Shown here piece after piece: positions 43,413 to 50,724 of a DNA stretch of 64,000 bases. The position numbers and the translations under genes are program-made. Under the pieces are notes generated by a model. It was not told the DNA's origin and made no database searches. It saw only the letters and a program-made list of their open reading frames with translations. Location: NCBI RefSeq assembly GCF_023554995.1, contig NZ_JAMJPK010000001.1, positions 434,001 to 498,000 of the forward strand, written 5' to 3'. The stretch's first letter is position 1. Each line of letters opens with the position of its first letter. Source of the stretch: Halomonas gemina. GTDB taxonomy: Bacteria; Pseudomonadota; Gammaproteobacteria; Pseudomonadales; Halomonadaceae.

Positions 43413-44351
43413 ATGTCCCAGGCATCCATTCAGGCGATTCTGACCCGCGCATCCCGAGCGCTGCCGGCGAACGTCACCCTGAAGAACCCCGGCACGCCCA
43501 ACGAGACGTATCAAACCCTCCCGGGTGCGTCAGGCGTTGCGGCAGCCCGTGGCGCCCTCGCGCTGACCGACACCGTGCCGCGTCTGCCGGAGACCACGAC
43601 CCGCGCCATCAATCAGCCAGCCGGCGAGAGCGAATCACTCGCCATGGCCATCGTCAGGCGGTCGCGTGTCGCCCAGGCCGGCGCCCGCGTTATTCCCGTG
43701 GAGCTGGCGCCGGAACCTGGCAGCCCCACCGCGCTCTGGAAGCGTGCTGGCGGTTTCACCGTGATCAGTGGCGCCAGCTTCACCGAAGGCGACGACGCAA
43801 GCCCGCTGGCCGCCCAGGAGCTGCCCGCCATGACCGAGGAAATCGACCTCGACTTCATGGGGCAGTACGGCGTCCGCTTCGAGCTGAGCCGCAAGGACCA
43901 GAAGCACAGCCACCCCGGCGAGCTCGATGCCAAGATCGTCAACGGCATCGTCTACGGGATCGCCACCCTGATCGACCGCGTTGCCCTGGAGACCCTGGAG
44001 GCCAAGCTGCTCGAGGCCGGGGGCGGGGCGGCGATGCCGACCTTCAGCATGGCCGATGTTGCCGCCAAGGGCCTGCGCTTCAACGAGCTTCGCGCCATCG
44101 TCGGCACCGATGCGACCGGCCACCTGGTGGAGGATGGACAACTCCGCGTTCGCGGCTTCCCTGCCGAGTTCACTGGCGAGCACCCGGCCACCTTCGCTGG
44201 CGCCTTCGACCGTCTCGGCGTGGCGGTGATGGATGACATTCGCGTCCTGGTGGAGCGTACCCGCCTCGATGGCGGCCTGGCGGTGACTTGCTGGGTCGAT
44301 GCGATGGCGCTGGTACCGGACGCCGGCTACTTCTGGCACGTGTCCTCATGA
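43413..44351 (+). CDS. HK97-fold major capsid-like protein
   Basis: A 312-aa protein that follows the HK97 capsid pattern: basic/alanine-rich N-arm, an E-loop/P-domain stretch (RRSRVAQAGARVIPVEL, ALWKRAGGFTVISGASFTEG), spine helix (GELDAKIVNGIVYGIATLID) and a C-terminal A-domain (HLVEDGQLRVRGFPAEFTG to the MALVPDAGYFWHV end). Similarity is by pattern, not alignment. GAGGAG lies 6 bases before the ATG. If right, the satellite makes its own capsid, as in capsid-forming PICIs. Overlaps the next gene (ATGA). Confidence 0.55.
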   Translation: MSQASIQAILTRASRALPANVTLKNPGTPNETYQTLPGASGVAAARGALALTDTVPRLPETTTRAINQPAGESESLAMAIVRRSRVAQAGARVIPVELAPEPGSPTALWKRAGGFTVISGASFTEGDDASPLAAQELPAMTEEIDLDFMGQYGVRFELSRKDQKHSHPGELDAKIVNGIVYGIATLIDRVALETLEAKLLEAGGGAAMPTFSMADVAAKGLRFNELRAIVGTDATGHLVEDGQLRVRGFPAEFTGEHPATFAGAFDRLGVAVMDDIRVLVERTRLDGGLAVTCWVDAMALVPDAGYFWHVSS

Positions 44352-44734
44352 AGTGGCCCTTTTCTCGCAAGCGCCGCCGCAGGATTGCTGCGGTGCCTGC
44401 TGAGCTGGTCCAGGCGATTCAGGACGTGGGCATCGTCTACCGGTCCTTTGTCGAAGATGAGGACGGCATCCAGACGCCCAGGCCCATGACGATGAGCTTT
44501 CTCGGCTCGCGCCCGATGTACCTGGATGACCCCCAGGCGGTCGCCAAGCTGCTGCGCAGCCACTGGCCCGAGCTGACCGACCGGCAGGTATCACGCGCCC
44601 TGGCGATGATTGGCAACCGGGTCGCGACCCTTCGCAATGAACGGCAGGATCGCGTTGACCTGCTCAAGACTGGCCGCCGCCGCCGTAAGGGATGGATGCG
44701 AGACACGGAGAACCTGATGCCATGGGAGCTTTGA
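44348..44734 (+). CDS. Island protein of unknown function (128 aa)
   Basis: A 128-aa basic protein (MKWPFSRKRRRRIAAVPAEL at its start). The very basic ends could bind nucleic acid. Its ATG overlaps the capsid-like gene. Head-completion or packaging accessory is a guess from position only. Confidence 0.55.
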   Translation: MKWPFSRKRRRRIAAVPAELVQAIQDVGIVYRSFVEDEDGIQTPRPMTMSFLGSRPMYLDDPQAVAKLLRSHWPELTDRQVSRALAMIGNRVATLRNERQDRVDLLKTGRRRRKGWMRDTENLMPWEL

Positions 44735-44892
44735 AGCACAACATGAGCCGGCAGCGCGTCGCCACGACCCTGCCGCGCGAGACGCTGGAACGGGCCCACT
44801 CTGAACGGTCCCGAATCGCCAAGGAGACTGGATGCAAGCCGTCTCTGGCAAAGGTCCTGGCCGCCGCCGTGGAGCGTGGCCTGCCAGGGTAG
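44722..44892 (+). CDS. Small ribbon-helix-helix-like protein (56 aa)
   Basis: A 56-aa protein (VATTLPRETLERAHSERSRI, then PSLAKVLAAAVERGL) with a short strand followed by two helices, as in ribbon-helix-helix regulators. Starts inside the previous gene (13-base overlap). Role unknown. Confidence 0.5.
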   Translation: MGALKHNMSRQRVATTLPRETLERAHSERSRIAKETGCKPSLAKVLAAAVERGLPG

Positions 44893-44998
44893 TTGTCGCG
44901 GAGGAAAGGGGATTAGACGGCGAGTGCCCCACTTTTCGAAAAACCCCGTCAGCCGGCAGGTGAGCCAATCCTAGCCGCCGTGGCCGGCCCTTTCTCCA

Positions 44999-45032
44999 GC
45001 GAGCGCGTCATGGCCTGGTGCGCGCTCGCTTT
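44999..45032 (+). terminator. Hairpin after the capsid-like operon
   Basis: GCGAGCGCG/CGCGCTCGC, 9-bp stem with a 13-base loop, then TTT. Probably ends the capsid-like operon. Confidence 0.5.
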
Positions 45033-45098
45033 CCACCTGCAAACCCTGCGGGTGGGCGCGAGGCTTTAGCCAGGCCGCCCTCTACTGGAGATCGAGCC

Positions 45099-45581
45099 TT
45101 GTCCAAGCGCCAGCCTCCCCCGCTGATCCTGCCCAAGTCCCTCGATCCTATCGGCTACATCATCGGCCTTTCGGCTGCCCTGAAGCTGGCGCGGGCTGCC
45201 AAGCCTCACCCCTGCCGCCCTGACAAGGCGAGCCTGTATATCCCGGCGCCTGATCGTCTCGAGGCGAGTCACCCACTGAGCCGAATTCTCGGCCGACCGC
45301 TGGCGCTCGAGGTGTGTGAGGAAATGGGCGGCTCTCACTGGTGGCCGCCATCTGGTGAGCACATCGAGGCTGCCATCCTGGCCCGCCAGGTGCTCGACCT
45401 GGTGGAGGTGGGGTTGAATCAAGAAGAGATCGCCGAGCGGTGCGGGTCTACAGCCAAGTGGGCAGGGAATGTGCTGACTGCCTATGAGCTGTGGCAGGAG
45501 ACCGGGGACCTCGAGGCGGTCCGTCTCGGAGCGAAGGTGACATACTCTTTCGCCTCGCTCCTGCTCAACCGGTCCTGGTGA
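45099..45581 (+). CDS. Helix-turn-helix island protein (160 aa)
   Basis: A 160-aa protein starting at a TTG (45099) with CTGGAG 8 bases upstream. The C-terminal part (GLNQEEIAERCGSTAKWAGN) reads as a helix-turn-helix, somewhat like Mor/C-type phage activators. The N-terminal half has no recognised domain. Could regulate the capsid-like operon. Family assignment is uncertain. Confidence 0.5.
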   Translation: MSKRQPPPLILPKSLDPIGYIIGLSAALKLARAAKPHPCRPDKASLYIPAPDRLEASHPLSRILGRPLALEVCEEMGGSHWWPPSGEHIEAAILARQVLDLVEVGLNQEEIAERCGSTAKWAGNVLTAYELWQETGDLEAVRLGAKVTYSFASLLLNRSW

Positions 45582-45720
45582 AGGGTGTGAAGTGAGCTCA
45601 CTCCCCCGTATCGGAGTAGTGACTTGATTCTCTTCAATTCCCGCAGAGAACCGGCTTTACCGGACAGGCGTAGAAGTGACTCAGGATCACATTTAGGCGC
45701 TGAGCCCAGGTCTGGGCCGA

Positions 45721-45801
45721 GCTCAGAACTTTGTAGGTACTCCCGGCGGGTACGGGGCTTGCGAGGGTATTGCGGCGCCGTTCTTCACGTGAGCGAGGCG
45801 C
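45721..45801 (+). repeat. 81-bp element, copy 2
   Basis: Second copy of the element at 42881-42961, 66 of 81 positions identical, same orientation, 2840 bp away. Confidence 0.7.
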
Positions 45802-45830
45802 CCGGATTGCCGGCCTACTACTACTTCGCC

Positions 45831-45916
45831 GCCGGCTCGTGCGCGCGCGGAGTCACGTCGAGGTAATCAGCGGAAAACTCCGCCGATTGACGCCGGCTCG
45901 TGCGCGCGGAGTCACG
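45831..45916 (+). repeat. Near-identical 25-27 bp direct repeat
   Basis: GCCGGCTCGTGCGCGC begins both copies (45831 and 45892); they differ only by one extra GC in the first and both end GGAGTCACG. Confidence 0.8.
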
Positions 45917-45961
45917 AAGGGTGCGCGGAACTGGTCACCCCTTCCCTGTGCAGTCTCGCGC

Positions 45962-45987
45962 AGAGATAGCGGAATCCCGCTATCTCT
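45962..45987. repeat. 11-bp hairpin in the island right end
   Basis: AGAGATAGCGG (45962-45972) and CCGCTATCTCT (45977-45987) with loop AATC. Confidence 0.8.
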
Positions 45988-46074
45988 CGGCGTCGACTCG
46001 GCTGAATTTTCAGCCAGTAGCGTTTTTTTCGCATCGGCTGGCGCCAGCAATGTGATCCTGAGTCACTTTGACGG

Positions 46075-46096
46075 TGAGGGGGCATATCTGGGGGCA
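46075..46096 (+). repeat. Arm-site-like 22-bp repeat, right copy
   Basis: Identical over 22 bp to 37897-37918 beside the integrase and in the same orientation. Contains two GGGGGCA motifs. Located 66 bp inside the right attachment repeat. Confidence 0.7.
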
Positions 46097-46161
46097 CCTG
46101 AAGAGCGCCCGACACAGGAAACCCGCTTCCGGTGCGGCCTTGCGGCATGCTTTGTGCCGGA

Positions 46162-46175
46162 CTGTCCCTCCGCCA
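46162..46175 (+). repeat. Attachment site repeat, right copy (attR core)
   Basis: CTGTCCCTCCGCCA, identical to the tRNA-Ser 3' end. Confidence 0.85.
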
Positions 46176-46191
46176 CTTCTTATTCAGAATC

Positions 46192-46213
46192 AAGCGCCTA
46201 CGGGCGCTTTTTT
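46192..46213 (+). terminator. Displaced native terminator of the tRNA-Ser gene
   Basis: AAGCGCC/GGCGCTT with a TACG loop and a six-T run. It lies 16 bases after attR, where the tRNA terminator would be without the island. Confidence 0.75.
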
Positions 46214-46270
46214 CGTGATGCCGCCATCTCGCTCCTTCCCCGGCACCCTATGCCAGTGTCGTCGCCCTCC

Positions 46271-46921
46271 TCATCTCAACAGTTCGCGTGTTTCGACCAG
46301 TGTCAGACGACCGGTGGCGAAGGCCCCGGTATCGATGTAATGGACGTTGCCCAGCGTCAGTGGCCGCTCCACGATGGTGTGGCCGACGACGACGGCGTCG
46401 ATTCCCGCCACCGGTGTCTCGTCGCCCCGCCGGATACGGTCACGCCCCCAGACCAGCGTTCGCGGGTCGGCCACCTCGATGCGTGACCAGTCATCCGGCG
46501 GCTCGGCGTGCACCAGGCCGACGCGCCTGCCCATGATCGCGATCTCGCGCGCCAGGGGCAGATGGGGAAGCGCTGCCTCCAGGACTCTTCGCATCTCGCC
46601 CACACCGCTCTCGGCGACCCAACCGCCGCCATTGGTCATCCACAGTGCCCAGGCGCTGCTGCCCTCCCCGTCGAGCAGCGCTTTCCTGGCCATTTCCTCA
46701 TGATTGCCGCGTACGGCGTGAAACCACGGCATGAAGACGAGCATCAGGCAGTCGAGCGAATCGGCACCTCGATCGATGAGGTCGCCAACGCAGAACAGGC
46801 GGTCCTCCGACGGTCGGAAGGCGACTGCCTGCAAGCCTTCCTGCAGCAGGTGGTACTGACCGTGAATGTCACCCACGACGTAATCGCGGCCTCTGGTGTT
46901 TGCATGGTGCTGAATCAACAT
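46271..46921 (-). CDS. Serine/threonine protein phosphatase (PPP family)
   Basis: A 216-aa metallophosphatase of the PrpA/PrpB/lambda type. Metal-binding motifs GDIHG (18-22), GDLIDRG (about 46-52) and RGNHE (about 71-75), plus the later LVHAEPP and GHT, are complete. It removes phosphate from proteins in stress signalling in E. coli; targets here are unknown. The start at 46921 (MLIQHHANTRGRDYVVGDIHG, two parts) is the only one that fits; upstream codons overlap the divergent gene. Confidence 0.88.
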   Translation of the reverse strand: MLIQHHANTRGRDYVVGDIHGQYHLLQEGLQAVAFRPSEDRLFCVGDLIDRGADSLDCLMLVFMPWFHAVRGNHEEMARKALLDGEGSSAWALWMTNGGGWVAESGVGEMRRVLEAALPHLPLAREIAIMGRRVGLVHAEPPDDWSRIEVADPRTLVWGRDRIRRGDETPVAGIDAVVVGHTIVERPLTLGNVHYIDTGAFATGRLTLVETRELLR

Positions 46922-47009
46922 GGCACGGCCTCCTCCTCCATCCCCCGACGCCACCGACTATGTCATGATGGCAGACCCTGCTTCTCAGACGGACGAGCGA
47001 CGCAGCGAA

Positions 47010-47567
47010 ATGGCACTCAAGGCAACGATTCACAGGGTCCAGCTGCAGATCGCGGACATGGACCGGCACTACTACGCGGATCACGCCCTGACCGTGGCGA
47101 GACACCCCTCGGAGACCGACGAGCGCATGATGGTCAGGCTGCTGGCCTTCGCCCTGAACGCCGACGAGGCCCTGGCCTTCGGGCGGGGCGTGAGCACCGA
47201 GAACGAGCCCGACCTCTGGCGCCAGGACCTGACCGGCGACATCGAGCTCTGGATCCAACTGGGCCAGCCCGACGAGAAGAGCGTTCGCCGCGCCTGTGCA
47301 CGAGCCGACCGGGTCGTCCTCTACACTTACAGCGGCCAGGGCGCCGCAATCTGGTGGGAGCAGATCGCCGGCAAGCTCGCCACCCTCGACAATCTCCGGG
47401 TGGTCGACATCTCGCCGGCATCGGTGGCGGCGCTGGGCGACCTGGTGGCCAAGAGCATGACGCTGAACTGCATGATCGAGGATGGTGGGGTCTGGGTGAC
47501 CGATCCAGACCGGGGAGCTGTCGAGGTGGAAAGCGAGGTGCTGAAGGACACGCGTGCCGCTGGCTGA
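47010..47567 (+). CDS. yaeQ: YaeQ family protein
   Basis: A 185-aa YaeQ-family protein (E. coli YaeQ 181 aa): MALKATIHRVQLQIADMDRH at the start, then YYADHALTVARHPSETDERM and GRGVSTENEPDLW. The fold is related to PD-(D/E)xK nucleases, but the cellular role is unclear. The start at 47010 fits the family; no good ribosome site is seen, and the frame is open upstream to 46920. Confidence 0.88.
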   Translation: MALKATIHRVQLQIADMDRHYYADHALTVARHPSETDERMMVRLLAFALNADEALAFGRGVSTENEPDLWRQDLTGDIELWIQLGQPDEKSVRRACARADRVVLYTYSGQGAAIWWEQIAGKLATLDNLRVVDISPASVAALGDLVAKSMTLNCMIEDGGVWVTDPDRGAVEVESEVLKDTRAAG

Positions 47568-47596
47568 CCACGCCGACGGGCCACCCGAACGTCGGC

Positions 47597-49303
47597 TCAG
47601 TAGAGCCTCAGGCCTACCCGAGTGACCTTGTTGCCATCCATCTCGCTGACCACCCAGTGGATGCCATGCCAGTCCACGTCATCGCCCACCACCGGGTGAC
47701 CCCCGACCCGCAGGGAGATGAACTCGGCCAGCGTCATGTCGTGCTCGCCGGGGCTCAGGGTCAGGCCATAGGCATCGGCGATATCACGCATCTGTGCCTC
47801 TCCGTCGAAGGTGAAGGTCCCGAAGAAGGCCCGCTCGCGCTTGAGCTTGGCATCGCCGTTGAACAGCCGATTGAGCGCCGGCAGATCGTCGGTACGCCCG
47901 ATCACGCAGATCACGTCCCCCAGCCGCAGCCGGGTACTGCCCTTGGGATGCAGCATGGCATGCTCGCGGAAGAGCGCCGAGATCAGCGCCCCGGAGGGAA
48001 AGCGCAGCAGCCGGATCGGCACGTCCTCGAGGTCGGCATTCTCCACCTCGTAGACGAACAGCTCGTAGTCATTCTCGGGCAGGATGCCCAGTGGTCCGCG
48101 ACGGTTCGGGGTGACGCTGGGCGGCAGCTCGACCTTCATGCGCCGCGCCATCCACGGCAGGCTGCCACCCTGGATCAGCAGTGACAGCAGCACCACCGCG
48201 AAGGCCACGTTGAAGTAGAGCGAGGCATTCTCCACCCCACCGATGACCGGGAAGATCGCCAGCACGATGGGCACTGCCCCGCGCAGCCCCACCCAGGCGA
48301 TGAAGCCGATCTCCCGCCAGCGGAACTTGAAGAAGGGCTTGACGGCGACCAGCACCGCCAGCGGCCTGGCGACCAAAATCAGCACCAGGGCCACCAGCAG
48401 CGCCGGCAGCGCGTAATCCAGCATCTCGCTGGGGGTGACCAGCAGGCCCAGCACCAGGAAGAGGCCGATCTGGGAGAGCCAGGCCAGGCCGTCGTGTACC
48501 GGCAGGATGAAGTTGAGGTGCCGCCCCGGCCGGTTGCCGATCATCAGGCCGGCCAGGTAGATGGCCAGGAAGCCGCTGCCGCCCAGGGCGCTGGTCAGGC
48601 CGAAGACACAGAACCCCAGGCCCAGGGCCAGCAGCGCATAGAGGCCCGGGGCCAGGTCCAGCCAGCTCAGCAAGCGCGCACTCAGCCAGCCGATGCCCAG
48701 GCCGATGACGATGCCCAGGCCGAACTGCTGCACGAGGAACAGCAGGGTCTCGCCCACCCCGCCGATATCGCCGACCAGCATTTCCACCAGCACCAGGGTG
48801 AGGAAGATCGCCATGGGGTCATTGGTCCCGGACTCGATCTCCAGCGTCGCCCCCACCCGCTCGTTGAGGTTGACCCCCCGGCCGCTGAGCATCGAGAACA
48901 CCGCGGCGGCGTCGGTGGAGCCCACGATGGCGCCTACCAGCAGCCCCTGCACCAGGCTCAGCTCGAAGACCCACATGGCGAACACTCCCACCAGTCCGCT
49001 GGTGATGAAGACCCCCAGGGTGGCCAGGGAGAGCGCCGGCCGGAAGCCGACGCGAAAGGTCTTGAGGCGGGTACGCAGGCCACCGTCGAGCAGGATCATG
49101 GCCAACGCCAGGTGGCCGATCAAAAACGCCAGCGAATAGTCGTCGAACTGGATGCCGAGCAGCCCCTCCTCCCCGGCCAGCATGCCCAGTCCCAGGAAGA
49201 TCAGCAGCAGGGGAACCCCGGCCATCGAGGAGAGCCGGCTGGCGAGGATGCTCAGGGCCAGCAGGAAGCCACTGAGCAGAAAGAGCGTATTGATCGAATC
49301 CAT
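47597..49303 (-). CDS. nhaP2: K+/H+ antiporter NhaP2 (CvrA) with regulatory domains
   Basis: A 568-aa CPA1-type antiporter with about 12-13 membrane helices (residues 1-390; STDAAAVFSML and ESGTNDPMAIFLTL contain the ion-binding acids), then a TrkA-C domain (about 400-480) and a CorC/HlyC-type C-terminal domain. This architecture is that of NhaP2/CvrA, which expels K+ in exchange for protons and helps osmotic adjustment, sensible in a salt-adapted bacterium. Divergent from the NMT1-like gene. Confidence 0.9.
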   Translation of the reverse strand: MDSINTLFLLSGFLLALSILASRLSSMAGVPLLLIFLGLGMLAGEEGLLGIQFDDYSLAFLIGHLALAMILLDGGLRTRLKTFRVGFRPALSLATLGVFITSGLVGVFAMWVFELSLVQGLLVGAIVGSTDAAAVFSMLSGRGVNLNERVGATLEIESGTNDPMAIFLTLVLVEMLVGDIGGVGETLLFLVQQFGLGIVIGLGIGWLSARLLSWLDLAPGLYALLALGLGFCVFGLTSALGGSGFLAIYLAGLMIGNRPGRHLNFILPVHDGLAWLSQIGLFLVLGLLVTPSEMLDYALPALLVALVLILVARPLAVLVAVKPFFKFRWREIGFIAWVGLRGAVPIVLAIFPVIGGVENASLYFNVAFAVVLLSLLIQGGSLPWMARRMKVELPPSVTPNRRGPLGILPENDYELFVYEVENADLEDVPIRLLRFPSGALISALFREHAMLHPKGSTRLRLGDVICVIGRTDDLPALNRLFNGDAKLKRERAFFGTFTFDGEAQMRDIADAYGLTLSPGEHDMTLAEFISLRVGGHPVVGDDVDWHGIHWVVSEMDGNKVTRVGLRLY

Positions 49304-49464
49304 GGCGTCCTGCCTCGGCTGCGAGAGAGAGGATTATCGCATGCCGTGCCTGGCACGGCGATTTCCGTTTGTGGTCATCACTGGTCGCCGCCCGTGGACA
49401 GCGGTTAAGCTTGCGCGGCACCAACGCAAGGCCGGAGAGCGCGCATGGCAGGAGTCCCGTTTCG

Positions 49465-50724
49465 ATGATCAGATCCGTTTTCCGACGGCCTCTTCGCCGC
49501 GGCCTCCTGCTGGCGGCAACTGCCCTCCTGTCGACGCTATGCGCCGCGGCTGACCCACCGACCGCGGCCGACCCACCGACCGCGGCCGACCCACCGGCCG
49601 CAGCCGCCGAGGGGCAGGAGGGCCACCCGCCACTGGGCACCGAGGTGATCGTGCCGGACCTCGAGGGTCTCGCCGAGGAGACGGAGAGGGCTGCCGCCGA
49701 GGCTGCGGCCTGGGCTGAGACCCGGCGTCGCTACCGCGAGGCCCCGGCCGGACCCAGCGTCGACACGCCCTCGCGCCCCAGCGTCCCGGCCATCGCCCTG
49801 CGCCCTGCGGAACCCATCGAGCCGCCGCCGGTCACCTCGCTCAGGGTCATGTTGGACGGCTATCCCAGCCCCCGCCATGCGGCCCTGTTTGTCGCCAGGG
49901 AGCGGGGCCTGTTTGCCAGCCGCGGGCTCGAGGTGACCCTCGCCACACCGGCCGATCCTGACGTGCCCAGCAAGTTGCTGGCGGCGTCGCGGATCGACCT
50001 GGCATTGGCCCGCCAGCCATTGCTGCACCTCCAGGTGGACCGCGGGCTGCCTCTGGTCCGTGTCGCCACGCTGGTCGCCATGCCCTTGAGTGCACTGGTC
50101 CTCCGCGAGGACGGGGCCATCGAGACGCCGGCGCAGCTGGCCGGCTCGCGCATCGGCCATGCCGATATCGACAGCCGTGACGTGCTGTTGGCTGCCCTGC
50201 TGCGCGGCGCAGCGATTCGCGACGACGAGGTGGAGACCGTGGCGCTGCACTTCCGGCTCGGCGACGCCCTGCGCGAGGGCCGCGTGGATGGCGTGATCGG
50301 CGCCATGCGTCACCTGCTGCCCCGGCAGCTGGCCGACGAGGGGCTGGCCACCCGGGTGCTGCGCATCGAGGAGTTGGGCATTCCGCTGCATGATGGCCTG
50401 GTGCTGCTCGCCAACCGCAATCACCTGGCACCGCAGCGGGATGCCATCCGCCGCCTGGTGGCGGCCATCGAGGAGGCCACGGCCTGGATCGCCAACCACC
50501 CGGGCGAGGCCTGGGCCCTGATGGTGAACGCGGAGCCGGCCCTGGATAGCGCGGTCAACCGCGAGGCCTGGGAGATGGTCCGCTCGCGCCTGAGCCTCAG
50601 CCCGGCGGCCCTGGACCAGGGCCGCTATCGCCGCTTCGAGAACTATCTCTTCGAGGCCGGCCTGATCCGGGAGCGCCACCCGGTATCGCGACTGGCCATC
50701 GACCCCGGGGCGCCGCCTCGCTAG
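49465..50724 (+). CDS. NMT1/THI5-like periplasmic substrate-binding protein
   Basis: A 419-aa secreted protein: signal peptide (cleavage after about residue 28), a low-complexity linker with the DPPTAA unit three times, then a substrate-binding domain (about 130-400) with LRVMLDGYPSPRHAALFVAR, RGLEVTLATPADPD and the GRVDGVIGAMRH hinge typical of ABC transporters for pyrimidine precursors, nitrate or sulfonates. No permease or ATPase is adjacent, so it may serve another locus or act alone. CAGGAG precedes the ATG. It overlaps the convergent ybfF by 4 bases. Confidence 0.75.
   Translation: MIRSVFRRPLRRGLLLAATALLSTLCAAADPPTAADPPTAADPPAAAAEGQEGHPPLGTEVIVPDLEGLAEETERAAAEAAAWAETRRRYREAPAGPSVDTPSRPSVPAIALRPAEPIEPPPVTSLRVMLDGYPSPRHAALFVARERGLFASRGLEVTLATPADPDVPSKLLAASRIDLALARQPLLHLQVDRGLPLVRVATLVAMPLSALVLREDGAIETPAQLAGSRIGHADIDSRDVLLAALLRGAAIRDDEVETVALHFRLGDALREGRVDGVIGAMRHLLPRQLADEGLATRVLRIEELGIPLHDGLVLLANRNHLAPQRDAIRRLVAAIEEATAWIANHPGEAWALMVNAEPALDSAVNREAWEMVRSRLSLSPAALDQGRYRRFENYLFEAGLIRERHPVSRLAIDPGAPPR
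49552..49605 (+). repeat. 18-bp coding tandem repeat, three copies
   Basis: GACCCACCGACCGCGGCC twice (49552-49587) and a variant (49588-49605), encoding the DPPTAA linker units. Confidence 0.9.

Larger units (their letters stand above)
45674..46068. repeat. 395-bp segment bounded by 20-bp perfect inverted repeats
   Basis: 45674-45693 (AAGTGACTCAGGATCACATT) is the exact reverse complement of 46049-46068. The repeats match over exactly 20 bp and stop. No target duplication is seen. The segment contains the second 81-bp element. Confidence 0.85.
45582..46161. other. Repeat-rich non-coding right end of the island
   Basis: 580 bp with no supported gene. Contents: 12-bp palindrome AGTGAGCTCACT (45591-45602); 20-bp inverted repeats (45674-45693, 46049-46068); second 81-bp element (45721-45801); a 25-27 bp near-repeat (45831-45857, 45892-45916); an 11-bp hairpin (45962-45987); a hairpin GGCTGA/TCAGCC (46000-46015) with a T-run at 46022-46028; and the 22-bp arm-like repeat (46075-46096). 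Confidence 0.7.
37774..46175. mobile_element. P4/PICI-like integrated satellite in tRNA-Ser, 8.4 kb
   Basis: CTGTCCCTCCGCCA ends the tRNA gene (37774-37787) and recurs at 46162-46175; the distance between copies is 8388 bp. The integrase gene starts 163 bases after the tRNA, the usual position. Contents in order: broken P4-type integrase, unknown gene, AlpA, CI-RNA-like leader, small genes, winged-helix protein, iterons, unknown gene, capsid-like operon, unknown gene, and a repeat-rich end. No tail, lysis or large terminase genes are present, so a helper phage would be needed. The combination fits a phage satellite; a degraded prophage is the alternative. Confidence 0.85.

Noticed and set aside
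44935..44950. TTTTCGAAAA palindrome after the RHH-like gene
   Set aside because: Too short and isolated to assign a function.
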